A stretch of 64,000 nt of DNA from Bradyrhizobium sp. sGM-13 (GCF_018398875.1 NZ_JAGWDK010000019.1:1-64000); one strand, 5' to 3'. Positions 24,873-33,606 are shown, counted from the stretch's first letter. A program made the numbers and translations. The notes: generated by a model from the sequence alone, not told the origin.

Positions 24873-25979
24873 CTACCCGTCGCCCAGCCGTTCGTCCCGC
24901 GACGCGCGCCTGGAGGTCGAAAAAATCTCCCAGCTCACCATGAAGATCGCGGCGATCAGCGGGCCGATGACGAAGCCGTTGAGGCCGAAGACTTCGATGC
25001 CGCCCAGCGTCGAAATCAGCACAACGTAATCCGGCAGCTTGGTATCCTTGCCGACAAGGAATGGACGCAGCACATTGTCCACCAGGCCAATGATCAGCAC
25101 GCCATAGGCGATCAGCCCGATGCCCTGCCAAACAGCGCCGGTTGCGAGAAAGTAGATCGCGACGGGGAGCCAGACCAACGCGGCGCCGATCGCCGGCAGC
25201 AGCGACAGGAACGCCATCAGCACGGCCCACAAAATCGGCGCGTGAACTCCGAGGAACCAGAACGCCAAACCGCCGAGCGCGCCCTGGACAATGGCCACCA
25301 CGATCCCACCCTTGACGGTGGCGCGAACGACGTCGGCGAACCTGGTGAAGAGCGCTATTTTCTGATCGCCGTGGAGTGGAACAGCCTGCTTGATCAGGTC
25401 TGCCACTGCCCTGCCATCGCGCGTCAGGAAAAACAGCAGGTACAACATGATGGCGAGGCTGATCACGAACTCGAAAGTGTTCATCCCGATGGTAAGCGCC
25501 TGGGGAGCCAGGACCTGACCGCCCTTCATCAGGTTGGATGACAATGTTTCGCGAAGCCCTGAAAGATTTGTCAGGTTGAACCGCTCCAGCCAACCGGTCG
25601 CCCAGGCCGGCAGCGCATCGAAGACACGCTGGATGTAGCCGGCGAAATCATATTCTCCGGACCTGATCTTCTCAAAAAGGCTCGTGGCTTCCTGCACCAG
25701 GGAGGCCGCAACCATCGCCAGCGGTATGAGTACGATCGCGATGATGAGCAGGACGGTTACCAGGGCAGCGAGGTTCGGCCTGCCGGGCATCGATCGCAGC
25801 AGCGCCCGATTCACTGGCGCAAAGATGACGGCTACGATGATCGCCCACAGAACGGCGCCGTAGAATGGCTGCAAAATCCAGGCGAATGCCAGCGTAACGG
25901 CAAACAGCAAGAGAAGAAAAGTCTGATCATCAATCCGTCGCACGGGCGTCTCGTTTCCTTGCCTTCTCGGCCGCGCCAA
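24873..25979 (-). CDS. AI-2E/PerM-family membrane transporter
   Basis: Inner-membrane protein of 368 aa with about eight hydrophobic segments: two at the N-terminus, then a soluble portion (about 100-165), then a C-terminal bundle. The late motifs PAIGAALVWLPVAIYFL, DNVLRPFLVG and LGGIEVFGLNGFVIGPL are typical of the AI-2E exporter/PerM family. Members have been linked to export of signals or to ion antiport; the substrate here is unknown. It stands alone, with related repeat copies on both sides. Confidence 0.9.
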   Translation of the reverse strand: MARPRRQGNETPVRRIDDQTFLLLLFAVTLAFAWILQPFYGAVLWAIIVAVIFAPVNRALLRSMPGRPNLAALVTVLLIIAIVLIPLAMVAASLVQEATSLFEKIRSGEYDFAGYIQRVFDALPAWATGWLERFNLTNLSGLRETLSSNLMKGGQVLAPQALTIGMNTFEFVISLAIMLYLLFFLTRDGRAVADLIKQAVPLHGDQKIALFTRFADVVRATVKGGIVVAIVQGALGGLAFWFLGVHAPILWAVLMAFLSLLPAIGAALVWLPVAIYFLATGAVWQGIGLIAYGVLIIGLVDNVLRPFLVGKDTKLPDYVVLISTLGGIEVFGLNGFVIGPLIAAIFMVSWEIFSTSRRASRDERLGDG

Positions 25980-26051
25980 TGTTCAGCAACGAACCAGTGC
26001 GCGTTCTCCATCGCCTTGTACAGCATTTTTCCGGACCCGTACCGCGTCAGC

Positions 26052-26174
26052 GTAGGATTGGCGGAGCGGACGGGTCCGGCCTTCGGCCGGCCCGATGATA
26101 AACTCCGCGATACCGTCACCCTTCTTAAATGGAGGGTAGACGACGGGTGGCGTTTCGCTTTACCGCATCCTGCG
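26052..26174. repeat. Inverted intergenic repeat, long divergent form (copy 3)
   Basis: Begins GTAGGATTGGCGGAGCGGA and shares the ordered blocks GGGTCC, CCTTCGGCCG, CCGATG and AAACTCCGCGA with the copy at 24701-24854. It sits between the AI-2E transporter gene and the DUF411 gene. Confidence 0.7.
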
Positions 26175-26176
26175 GA

Positions 26177-26662
26177 CTAAGTGTCAATCCTCTGCGTTCC
26201 GATGAAGCGCATGTAAGGCGCTTGCCCGGCCGGCCCGAACAACACGACTGTGTAAGGTTGTGGCGCCCCGCCTTCCATTCCGGGTGACCCGACCGGCATG
26301 CCGGGAACGGCAAGGCCCTTGGCGTTCGGACGGTCCGCCAGCAACCGCTGGATCGCGAGCGCCGGCACATGTCCTTCGATGGCATAACCGCTTACGATGG
26401 CCGTATGGCAAGCGGCGAGCTCAAGCGGAATACCATGCTGCTGCTTGACCGGCGCAAGATCGGCGGCCTCATGCACCTCGACCGGAAAGCCGGACGCGCG
26501 CAGATGATCGGCCCAGCCCGAACAACAGCCGCAGTTCGGATCCTTGTAGACGGCCACGACAGGATTAGCGGCAGCGGCGGACGCGATCGTCCGGCCTGCC
26601 AGCATGGCGGCAATCGCGCCGAGCAAGGACCGCCGGGCGATGCAATGCAGTGTTTCGCTCAT
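26177..26662 (-). CDS. DUF411 copper-associated periplasmic protein
   Basis: Protein of 161 aa with a twin-arginine-like signal (ARRSLLGAIAAMLAGRTIASA). The DUF411 signature YKDPNCGCCSGW follows near residue 42, giving a CxCC metal-binding site, and later come ACHTAIVSGYAIEGHVPA and KGLAVPGMPVGSPGME, both typical of the family. DUF411 proteins are regularly encoded in copper-resistance loci and probably bind copper. It is the last gene of the minus-strand copper block. The short repeat between it and the DUF305 gene may separate transcripts. Confidence 0.87.
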   Translation of the reverse strand: MSETLHCIARRSLLGAIAAMLAGRTIASAAAANPVVAVYKDPNCGCCSGWADHLRASGFPVEVHEAADLAPVKQQHGIPLELAACHTAIVSGYAIEGHVPALAIQRLLADRPNAKGLAVPGMPVGSPGMEGGAPQPYTVVLFGPAGQAPYMRFIGTQRIDT

Positions 26663-26697
26663 CGACTTCACCTTTTCGGTTGGAATTTTCAGTCAGC

Positions 26698-26779
26698 GTA
26701 GGATGGGTGGAGCGTAGCGATACCCATCACTCTGAACTGGGCGCAGACGATGGGTATCGCTTCGCTCCACCCATCCTAC
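26698..26779. repeat. Inverted intergenic repeat, short form (copy 4)
   Basis: Perfect arms GTAGGATGGGTGGAGCG and its complement bound an 82-bp element that matches the copy at 23851-23936 except in the centre. It lies between the DUF411 and DUF305 genes. Confidence 0.85.
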
Positions 26780-26796
26780 GGACTGGTCCAGGCGCA

Positions 26797-27249
26797 CTAT
26801 TTATTGAGCCGGGCCAGTATTTGCTTCATCTGGTCGATCTCCTGCTGCTGTCCCTTGATGATCTCGCTGCAGAGTTTCCCGAGCTCTGCGTCCGAAATCG
26901 CCGAACGTTCGCACATCAGAATCGCGCCCGCATGGTGCGGGATCATCGACTTGATGAACTGCACGTCGGCGACTGCGGTCTGCGCCCGGATGCCGAGGAA
27001 GAAGAGCACCAGCGCGACGACGGCCACGCCGCCGAATGTCAGGTTCATCCGGCTGTCCGGGTACATGCTGCGCATCACCAGCAATTCGATCATGAGCATC
27101 GGCGCGGCCATCAGCCCCGCCATGTAGAACTGGTTGAGGTTCGGGTACACGTTCGCGAAGCGGTCGACCATCGCGTACATCAGGATGAACATCGCTACGA
27201 AGGAGAGGCCCGTCATGATTGCGAGGCGGCCGTAATGTTGCTTGTGCAT
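26797..27249 (-). CDS. DUF305 membrane-anchored protein
   Basis: Protein of 150 aa with three hydrophobic segments in the first 90 residues (about 10-28, 42-58, 70-87), then a C-terminal DUF305 (ferritin-like) part with the hallmark SMIPHHAGAILMCERS and a closing helix EIIKGQQQEIDQMKQIL. The HH pair could bind metal. DUF305 proteins frequently sit in copper-resistance gene sets, as here beside CusF-like, cupredoxin and oxidase genes. Its precise role is unknown. Confidence 0.87.
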   Translation of the reverse strand: MHKQHYGRLAIMTGLSFVAMFILMYAMVDRFANVYPNLNQFYMAGLMAAPMLMIELLVMRSMYPDSRMNLTFGGVAVVALVLFFLGIRAQTAVADVQFIKSMIPHHAGAILMCERSAISDAELGKLCSEIIKGQQQEIDQMKQILARLNK

Positions 27250-27333
27250 TCTGATTGCGCCTTCTTCCGTCTGAAGCCGGATGTGAACCGCGGACGCCGC
27301 AGCCGATGTGCCAGGGCGTCTGTAGGTGTTCTC

Positions 27334-27624
27334 CTATTTGGCCTTCTCGAGCCTGGTGACGGTGTAGCCGGTGCTGGCGTTTTCGGCCTCGAAGTCGACC
27401 TTATCGCCGACCTTCACTTTTTTGAGCATCGCCGGATCCTTGACGCGGAAGACCATCGTCATGCCTTCGTCCATGCCCAGACTCTTGATCGGCCCGTGCT
27501 TCAATGTGATCTTTCCGGCGCCCTCGTCGATCTTCCTGACTTCACCTTTAGCAACGTCCTGCGCGGTAGCGGCAGTCGCAAACAAGAGCATCGCGGCTGC
27601 AATTGTGTAACTGAGTTTTTTCAT
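27334..27624 (-). CDS. CusF-like periplasmic copper-binding protein
   Basis: Small exported protein of 96 aa with a signal peptide (1-21, ending ATAQ), then a CusF-type beta barrel. Copper ligands fit the family: a His in LKHGPIKSLGM and Met residues in MDEGMTMVFRV. CusF hands Cu(I) to efflux machinery in the periplasm. It sits between the cupredoxin and DUF305 genes in the copper operon; no CusA/B pump genes are in the window, though a TolC-type protein is. Confidence 0.9.
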   Translation of the reverse strand: MKKLSYTIAAAMLLFATAATAQDVAKGEVRKIDEGAGKITLKHGPIKSLGMDEGMTMVFRVKDPAMLKKVKVGDKVDFEAENASTGYTVTRLEKAK

Positions 27625-27652
27625 TGCTCTCTCCTTCTCGGTTCTTGCCGGC

Positions 27653-28114
27653 TCACTTCACCGTCACTTTGCCGACCATCCCGTAGTCGCGATGGTCGGG
27701 GATCAGGCAGGAGTATTCGAATGTCCCCGGCTTGGTGAACTTCCAGATGATCTCGGCCGATTTCTTCCGCTTCAGCCGCACGCCGTTGGAATCGTCGTGC
27801 TCCATATGCGGGTTCTTCTTCATGTCCTCCGCGTGCTTGAGATTTTCTTCCGTGGTGGCGAGCAGGAACTCGTGGTCTTCCTTGCTGACATTGCGGATCA
27901 CGAAACGGATCTGCTCACCGCGCTTCACCTCGATGCGCGAGGGCGTGTATGTCATCTCGCTCATTTCAACTTGAATCGTCCGCGAAGGTTTCTTGGGGTT
28001 GCCGGGCTCGCCGGCCGAATAGGTTTCGTGGGCGTGCTTGTCGTGACCGTACGCAGGCCACGCCAGCGTGACGAGGGCAGCCAGCCCCGCGCCTGCGATC
28101 ATCATCTTCTTCAT
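27653..28114 (-). CDS. Cupredoxin-like copper-binding protein
   Basis: Exported cupredoxin of 153 aa. The signal peptide (1-23, IAGAGLAALVTLAWPAYG) is followed by a His-rich start (HDKHAHE). The blue-copper fold spans about 45-153, with ligand candidates His in DHEFLLA and Cys, His and Met in YSCLIPDHRDYGMVG. An inserted HAEDMKKNPHMEHDD stretch adds further possible copper ligands. The frame is open to 28294, but the ATG at 28114 fits the signal peptide. It sits 52 bp after the multicopper oxidase and 28 bp before the CusF-like gene, within the copper operon. Confidence 0.9.
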   Translation of the reverse strand: MKKMMIAGAGLAALVTLAWPAYGHDKHAHETYSAGEPGNPKKPSRTIQVEMSEMTYTPSRIEVKRGEQIRFVIRNVSKEDHEFLLATTEENLKHAEDMKKNPHMEHDDSNGVRLKRKKSAEIIWKFTKPGTFEYSCLIPDHRDYGMVGKVTVK

Positions 28115-28166
28115 CCTGTCTTCGTCTTGTTGCTGGTTTGAACGCTTCACGAGGGCACGCCGTCCT

Positions 28167-29564
28167 TCATCGCGTATGCCGGTGGTCATGGGTGCCTGCT
28201 TTCGCAGGGACAGCGCGGGGAGAAACGTTGCTGCCCTTCGCCGGCGGAGAACTTGCCGGCGTCTGCTGCCGCGCCGGCGCGGCGGCGGGCGCATCGACTT
28301 CCCAAGCCACAGTGCCTGCCGGGAATTTGTAGGGACCGGGATCGGAGTAGTCGTCGCGCGCCATTCCCTCGCGGATCTTCATCACCGTGAACATGCCGCC
28401 CATCTCGATCGGGCCGAACTGGCCGGTGCCGGTCATCATCGGCAGCGTGTTGTCGGGTGCCGGCATCTCCATGTTGCCCATCGCCATCCCGGTCGAGCCC
28501 ATCACCATGGCGTCGGGCGCGAGCTTGCCGACGGCCTTGGCGAGGTCCTTGTGCGACACGCCGATCATGTTGCGCATGTCGTGCCCCATCGCGTTCATGG
28601 TGTGGTGCGACTTGTGGCAGTGGAACGCCCAGTCGCCGGGATTGTCCGCCAGCACGTCGAACGCCCTGATTGCGCCGACCGGCACGTCAGTGGTGGTTTC
28701 CGGATATTGCGCGCTCTCCGGAATCCAGCCGCCGTCGGTGCACGACACCACGAATTTGTGGCCGTGCAGGTGGATCGGGTGGTTCGTCATGGTGAGATTG
28801 CCCATGCGCACGCGGACCCGGTCGCCAAGCCGTACCGGCAGCGGATCGATGCCGGGGAACACGCGGGAATTCCATGCCCACATGTTGAAGTCGGTCATCT
28901 CGTTGACCTTCGGCAAATAGGTGCCGGGATCGATCAGATAGCTCGACATCACGAAGACGAAGTCGCGGTCGACCGGGCGGAACGATTGATCGCGCGGGTG
29001 GACGACGAACATGCCCATCATGCCCATCGCCATCTGCACCATCTCGTCGGAATGCGGGTGGTACATGAACGTTCCGGAGTGCCTGAGCTGAAACTCGTAG
29101 ACGAAGGTTTTTCCCGGCGGGATGTGCGGCTGGGTGAGGCCGCCGACGCCATCCATGCCGGACGGCAGGATCATGCCGTGCCAGTGTACGGTGGTGTGCT
29201 CGGGCAATTTGTTGGTGACGAAGATGCGCACTTTGTCGCCCTCGACCGCCTCGATGGTCGGCCCCGGCGCCTGGCCGTTATAGCCCCACAGATTGGCCTT
29301 CATGCCTTCGGCGAATTCGCGCACCACGGGCTCAGCGACCAGATGAAATTCCTTCCAGTCGCCGTTCATGCGCCACGGCAGCGTCCAGCCGTTGAGCGTG
29401 ACGACTGGGCGGTACTCGGGACCCGAGGTCGGATGCAGCGGCGGCTGCATCACCGCCTTATCCATCGTCGGCGCTTCCGGGATGGCAGCCGCCTGCACGC
29501 GGCCGGTGACGGCGCTGGCGCCGACCAGCGCGGCGGTACCGAGAAATCCTCTGCGTGAGAACAT
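28167..29564 (-). CDS. Multicopper oxidase (CopA/CueO-type)
   Basis: Exported multicopper oxidase of 465 aa, probably oxidising Cu(I) in the periplasm. A Tat signal (SRRGFLGTAALVGAS) precedes cupredoxin domains. All four copper motifs are present: HWHG (127-130), HPHSD (169-173), HPIHLHGH (262-269) and HCHKSHHTMNAM (315-326). A Met-rich stretch near 355-380 (MVMGSTGMAMGNMEM) resembles substrate-copper sites. The last dozen residues (PAKAGTHDHRHTR) are read from a dispersed palindromic repeat, so the original C-terminus was probably different. It overlaps no neighbour and lies 12 bp after the TolC-type gene. Confidence 0.93.
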   Translation of the reverse strand: MFSRRGFLGTAALVGASAVTGRVQAAAIPEAPTMDKAVMQPPLHPTSGPEYRPVVTLNGWTLPWRMNGDWKEFHLVAEPVVREFAEGMKANLWGYNGQAPGPTIEAVEGDKVRIFVTNKLPEHTTVHWHGMILPSGMDGVGGLTQPHIPPGKTFVYEFQLRHSGTFMYHPHSDEMVQMAMGMMGMFVVHPRDQSFRPVDRDFVFVMSSYLIDPGTYLPKVNEMTDFNMWAWNSRVFPGIDPLPVRLGDRVRVRMGNLTMTNHPIHLHGHKFVVSCTDGGWIPESAQYPETTTDVPVGAIRAFDVLADNPGDWAFHCHKSHHTMNAMGHDMRNMIGVSHKDLAKAVGKLAPDAMVMGSTGMAMGNMEMPAPDNTLPMMTGTGQFGPIEMGGMFTVMKIREGMARDDYSDPGPYKFPAGTVAWEVDAPAAAPARQQTPASSPPAKGSNVSPRAVPAKAGTHDHRHTR

Positions 29565-29576
29565 CGTTCTCTCCTT

Positions 29577-31013
29577 TTAGTGGCCGCCGCCTGCGGCTGG
29601 CGCCGCCGCGGCGGTCGTCGTTGGCGTTTCTCTTGCAGCCTCTGAGCCGCCGCCATTGACGGCGGTCTGCAGGTCGGATTGCGCCAGCCAGAACGCGCGC
29701 TTGGCGTTGATTGCCGCGCGCAAGGAGGCGAGGCGCTGGCGCGCTTCGGTCAAAAGCGCGAACACATCGATCTGCATCGAGGAGAAGCGGAGCTGCATCT
29801 CCTCGGTGATGATCTGGCGCAGCGGGAGGATCTCGCGCTGGTAGTGGCTGGCGATGTCGTATGTTGAGCGGTAGACGCGGTAGGCGTCGCGCGCTTCCGA
29901 GCGCACGTTGACCGCCTTCTCGGTCAAGAGGTTGAAAGCCTGGTTGTAGCCCTCCACCGCCTGGCGGACGCGCACCTCGCCGCCGTCGAAGATCGGAATC
30001 TGGAACTGGACGTCGAAACCGCGTTCGCGGAACGGCGGCCCTTCCGGATCGCGGGTGCGCTTGGTGATGCCGGCGACGTCGAACAACGTGACGAAGCGCG
30101 TCGCCTGCGTCAGGCCGAGCGATTTTTCCAATGCCGCCAATTCCATCCGCGCGATCTGCAGGTCAATGCGGTGGCCGACGGCGTCGGCCTCGATGGTTGG
30201 AAGCGAGCGCGGCTGCCGCGGCAGCGCGGGCAGGCGGTTGGGCAGGCGGAAACCCAGATCCTCGCCCCACAGGCCCATCAGGCGCGTGAGCTGTTCGCGG
30301 GCGCTGGTCGCCTCCTGCCGCGCGCTGGCGAGATCGGCGGTGGTTTCGGCATAAAACACCTGCTCGCGGGCCTGGTCGAGCTTGTTGAGCGAGCCGGTCT
30401 CGCCGAGTTTTTTCGCCAACTGCGCCGTGCTCTCGGCGGTCGATTTCGCATCGGTGAGCAGGCCGACCATCTCGTTGGCCGCTACTGATCGGAAATAGCT
30501 GCGCCGGACCTGGGCGGCGAGGCGCAGCGTTTCCAGCGCGGCGCGGAGCTGCGCCTGACGAAAGCGTTCGCGCGCAATTTCCGAGCGGAACGGCAAGGTG
30601 GCGAGCGCCAGAATATCGCCGACCACCTGCCGCTCGACTTCGCTGGCGCCGTTACCCGAGATGCGGGAGATGGAAAAGGTCGGATTCGGCGGTAGGCTTT
30701 GCTCGATGAGATCGGTCTCCGCCAGCGCGAGCTCGTTATAGGCGGCCTGCAGGCCCTTGTTGCTCAACAGCGCGACCTGCACGGCGGCATCGACGGTGAG
30801 TGGGCGGCCGAGCAGCCGGCGCACGGCGCCGCCAGTCCGTTCGGCACCGTCGGTCGAGCGCACGAAGGCGACATCCTTGCCGATGGTCTGGCTGGCGACG
30901 TCGGAAACGACGGTCATGCCATGGTCCGGCGAGAACGATGTGCATCCGGAGAGGCCGATGGCGGCTAACAGCAGTAGGCCGTGGAACCCGCGGCGTGCGA
31001 GGCTAGTGCTCAT
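29577..31013 (-). CDS. TolC-family outer-membrane efflux lipoprotein
   Basis: Outer-membrane factor of 478 aa. A lipobox LSGC ends the signal peptide (LLLLAAIGLSGC), and two repeated TolC/OEP-type helical-barrel regions follow (about 95-280 and 290-460), with long coiled-coil-like helices such as REQVFYAETTADLASARQEATSAREQL. The C-terminal tail is Ala/Thr/Gly-rich. It would form the outer-membrane exit duct of a metal efflux pump. The ATG at 31013 lies inside the end of the upstream lipoprotein gene (11-nt overlap), so these genes are coupled. No inner-membrane pump gene is adjacent. Confidence 0.9.
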   Translation of the reverse strand: MSTSLARRGFHGLLLLAAIGLSGCTSFSPDHGMTVVSDVASQTIGKDVAFVRSTDGAERTGGAVRRLLGRPLTVDAAVQVALLSNKGLQAAYNELALAETDLIEQSLPPNPTFSISRISGNGASEVERQVVGDILALATLPFRSEIARERFRQAQLRAALETLRLAAQVRRSYFRSVAANEMVGLLTDAKSTAESTAQLAKKLGETGSLNKLDQAREQVFYAETTADLASARQEATSAREQLTRLMGLWGEDLGFRLPNRLPALPRQPRSLPTIEADAVGHRIDLQIARMELAALEKSLGLTQATRFVTLFDVAGITKRTRDPEGPPFRERGFDVQFQIPIFDGGEVRVRQAVEGYNQAFNLLTEKAVNVRSEARDAYRVYRSTYDIASHYQREILPLRQIITEEMQLRFSSMQIDVFALLTEARQRLASLRAAINAKRAFWLAQSDLQTAVNGGGSEAARETPTTTAAAAPAAGGGH

Positions 31014-31305
31014 GGCTGTTCCCGCGTTGTTTGGGCGTGACACTGTCGTTGCGCTCGCGCCAGGGCGCGGGCGTCGAGGGACGCAATGCGGTGTAGGGCG
31101 CAATCGTCGAGCGGTAGCCGACGCCGGGTACGCGAGCCGTTGGATCGGCGGGATCGGCGCCGGCGACGCGCGTGGTCACAGGTGTGCAGCCCGCGACTAC
31201 AATCGCGATGGCGGCCACGGCGCCGCCGACCGCTGACTTGAAGATGGCATTACGTCCGTCCGCCGAACCGATGGCGGCGGACCACGCATGAGACTGCGCA
31301 GACAT
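31003..31305 (-). CDS. Small lipoprotein in the copper operon
   Basis: Protein of 100 aa with an N-terminal hydrophobic segment ending in a lipobox-like VVAGC (AVGGAVAAIAIVVAGCTPV). A short mature region (RVPGVGYRSTIAPYTALRPSTPAPW) with Pro and Tyr follows. The ATG at 31305 was chosen over the open frame to 31347 because it shortens the leader before the hydrophobic part, though the leader is still long for a lipoprotein. It overlaps the TolC-type gene by 11 nt. No domain was recognised. Confidence 0.65.
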   Translation of the reverse strand: MSAQSHAWSAAIGSADGRNAIFKSAVGGAVAAIAIVVAGCTPVTTRVAGADPADPTARVPGVGYRSTIAPYTALRPSTPAPWRERNDSVTPKQRGNSHEH

Positions 31306-31384
31306 AAATAATTCCCTGATCTCACGATGAACCACGGGCGTGCGCACGCTGTCGTAGCGCGGCGGCCCACGTCGTTACGTTGGA

Positions 31385-31825
31385 TCAGGCGATGGGAGGA
31401 CGGTAGTGGAGCGGGGGCGCCTCACCCGGCAGGCGCCAGGAATTCTCGGAGACGCATAGCGAGGTCGGCTGCGAGGGTTTTACAATCGTCGGCAGATCAG
31501 CCGTGATGCCGGAGACACAGAGCATGGCGCAGCACGGTCCCGGCGAGGACTTGTCATGTCCATGCTTCGTCTGCTCGTGCTGGGCGTCACCGGCACCGGC
31601 TTGGTGGCTTTCGTGCGCCTGATGGTGCTGATGCTCACCGGAAGCCGCATGCTCTGAGTGATCATGCGTATGCGAGGCAGCGGCCGGCTGGGACGCGATC
31701 ACCAGGCATGACGCGGCGTCCCCGAGCGCCAGTGCAACTCCCGGTGCCAGCACGCAAAACAGATAGAGCAGGGCGACAAACCACCCCGCTTTGGCGCGCT
31801 CCCGTCTGGTCAGGCGAACGAACAT
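31385..31825 (-). CDS. His-rich exported metal-binding protein
   Basis: Protein of 146 aa. An N-terminal hydrophobic segment (about 15-35) precedes a very His-rich stretch (about 50-95, for example HTHDHSEHAASGEHQHHQAH) and a later GPCCAMLCVSG with three cysteines, as in DUF2946-like copper-locus proteins. This would bind copper or another soft metal in the periplasm. It is the first gene of the minus-strand copper block, divergent from the MFS gene with a 68-bp gap that should hold both promoters. Confidence 0.75.
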   Translation of the reverse strand: MFVRLTRRERAKAGWFVALLYLFCVLAPGVALALGDAASCLVIASQPAAASHTHDHSEHAASGEHQHHQAHESHQAGAGDAQHEQTKHGHDKSSPGPCCAMLCVSGITADLPTIVKPSQPTSLCVSENSWRLPGEAPPLHYRPPIA

Positions 31826-31893
31826 TGCGGGCAAACTATCCCCAATCGCGGATCCCTCCAAGGGCGTGAGGACGCCATCCCCATCACAACTGC

Positions 31894-33192
31894 ATGCCTA
31901 ACATCGCGGCATTGTGGCTTGACCTTGGGCGATTTGACCCCGAAGTTCCGCCGGCCGTGGTAATTTCTTCTGAGCTTTACCGAGATTCCGACCTGTTCGT
32001 TCCCGATTCGCGCCGGGCGTGGATCCGGCTTGCCGTGGCCGTGCTGATCGGCTCGCTCGGCAGCGTCGGCATGTGGTCGGTGGTGGTCGCACTCCCGGTG
32101 GTGCAGACGGAGTTTGCCGCGAGCCGCGGGACCGCGTCGCTGGCCTTTACCATGGTGATGCTCGGGTTCGGTTCCGGCGGGGTGCTGACCGGCAAGATCA
32201 CCGACCGCTACGGCATCGTCACCGCGATCGGGCTCGGCATCGGCATTTTGGGCCTCGGCTATGTCGTCGCGGGAATGTCGACCTCGATCTGGCACTTTAT
32301 CCTGGTGCATTTCGCCATCGGGCTGTCGTCGTCCGCCACCTTCGGGCCGCTGATGGCGGAGGCCTCGCACTGGTTCGACCGCTATCGGGGGCTCGCGGTC
32401 GCGATTGCCGCCAGTGGCAATTACATCGGCGGCACGATCTGGCCGCCGCTGGTGAATTTCGGCATCGAGCAGCTCGGCTGGCGCACCAGTCATATCGCGA
32501 TCGGCATCTTCACGGCGATAGCGATGACGCTGGCGCTGATCGGCTTGCGGATGCTGATGGGGGCGGGAGGTCAGCGCGACCACGACAACGCGGCGCCGCC
32601 GCGCGTCGATCTAAAACTCTCCACCAACGCGCTGACCGCGATCCTGTCGCTAGCCGGCATCGCCTGCTGCGTGGCGATGTCGATGCCGCAGGTGCACATC
32701 GTCGCCTATTGCGGCGACCTCGGCTATGGCGTGGCGCGCGGCGCCGAAATGCTGTCGCTGATGCTGGGCTTTGGCATCATCAGCCGGATCGGAAGCGGCT
32801 TTCTCGCCGACAAGATCGGCGGCATCCGCACGCTTTTGATCGGGTCGTTCGCGCAGGGCACGGCGCTGTTGTTCTACCTGTTCTTCGACAGCCTGACCTC
32901 ACTCTATATTATCTCGGCGATGTTCGGCCTGTTTCAGGGCGGCATCGTGCCGAGTTACGCGATCATCGTGCGCGAGGCGATGCCGGCCTCCGAAGCGGCG
33001 ACCCGCGTCGGCATCGTGATCTTTGCTTCCGTGTTCGGCATGTCGTTCGGCGGCTGGATCTCGGGCGCGATCTTCGACGCTACCGGCTCCTACGGCGCCG
33101 CGTTCGCCAATGGGCTGGCATGGAACGCGCTCAACATCGGGATCATGGTGCTGCTGCTGATGCGTGCACGCCAGCGGCTGGCGACTGCTTAG
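31894..33192 (+). CDS. MFS transporter
   Basis: Major facilitator transporter of 432 aa with twelve predicted membrane helices. The loop 2-3 signature appears as GKITDRYGIVTAIG, and the second-half repeat as GFLADKIGGIRTL. The overall pattern resembles the oxalate/formate and monocarboxylate antiporter group. A hydrophilic N-terminal extension of about 40 residues precedes helix 1, so a later start is possible. It is divergent from the copper block. The substrate is unknown, and a link to copper is not evident. Confidence 0.88.
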   Translation: MPNIAALWLDLGRFDPEVPPAVVISSELYRDSDLFVPDSRRAWIRLAVAVLIGSLGSVGMWSVVVALPVVQTEFAASRGTASLAFTMVMLGFGSGGVLTGKITDRYGIVTAIGLGIGILGLGYVVAGMSTSIWHFILVHFAIGLSSSATFGPLMAEASHWFDRYRGLAVAIAASGNYIGGTIWPPLVNFGIEQLGWRTSHIAIGIFTAIAMTLALIGLRMLMGAGGQRDHDNAAPPRVDLKLSTNALTAILSLAGIACCVAMSMPQVHIVAYCGDLGYGVARGAEMLSLMLGFGIISRIGSGFLADKIGGIRTLLIGSFAQGTALLFYLFFDSLTSLYIISAMFGLFQGGIVPSYAIIVREAMPASEAATRVGIVIFASVFGMSFGGWISGAIFDATGSYGAAFANGLAWNALNIGIMVLLLMRARQRLATA

Positions 33193-33201
33193 AGATTTTG
33201 A

Positions 33202-33606
33202 CTAGACCGCCTGTCCCGCTTTCAGCAGCGAACATCCCGTGATCTTCAGGCTGCCGTCCGGCTGCTGCTCCAGCGTGTACATCGCTTCCCAGGCCTCGCC
33301 ATTGTCGTCGACGATATGGACGCGCTGCGCGATCCGGCCATTGGCTGAACGCGCCTCGCCGAATTCGAAACTCTTGTGGCGATAGACGGGCGCGTAGCCT
33401 TGCCGGACCATCTGCATGAAGATATCGGCCTGCGGAAAGATCTGCCTGATCTCGGGCGCGGCATGGGAATAGGCGGCCGCGGCGTCGTCGCGAATGAACG
33501 CCTGCTCCTGCGCGCGGATCACGCTCTGCGCAGTAGCGACGTCGTCGGCGGGGGCAGGGGTGCCCAACCCGATCAGGAATGCGAGAACCAGAGCAAGAGC
33601 GCGCAT
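33202..33606 (-). CDS. DUF4864 exported protein
   Basis: Exported protein of 134 aa with a signal peptide (1-20, LALVLAFLIGLGTPAPA). A DUF4864 domain follows, recognisable from VIRAQEQAFIRDDAAAAYSHAAPEIRQIF and a closing WEAMYTLEQQPDGSLKITGCSL. Function is unknown; the fold is probably NTF2-like. It is convergent with the MFS gene, with only 9 bp between stops, so they probably use overlapping termination. Confidence 0.85.
   Translation of the reverse strand: MRALALVLAFLIGLGTPAPADDVATAQSVIRAQEQAFIRDDAAAAYSHAAPEIRQIFPQADIFMQMVRQGYAPVYRHKSFEFGEARSANGRIAQRVHIVDDNGEAWEAMYTLEQQPDGSLKITGCSLLKAGQAV

Noticed and set aside
28068..29558. A 496-codon open frame opposite the multicopper oxidase
   Set aside because: It is antisense to a gene with all copper motifs intact, and its composition is shadow-like.
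32019..33242. A 407-codon frame overlapping the MFS gene on the same strand
   Set aside because: Out-of-frame shadow with Arg/Asp/Gly-rich composition; the MFS frame has clear membrane helices.
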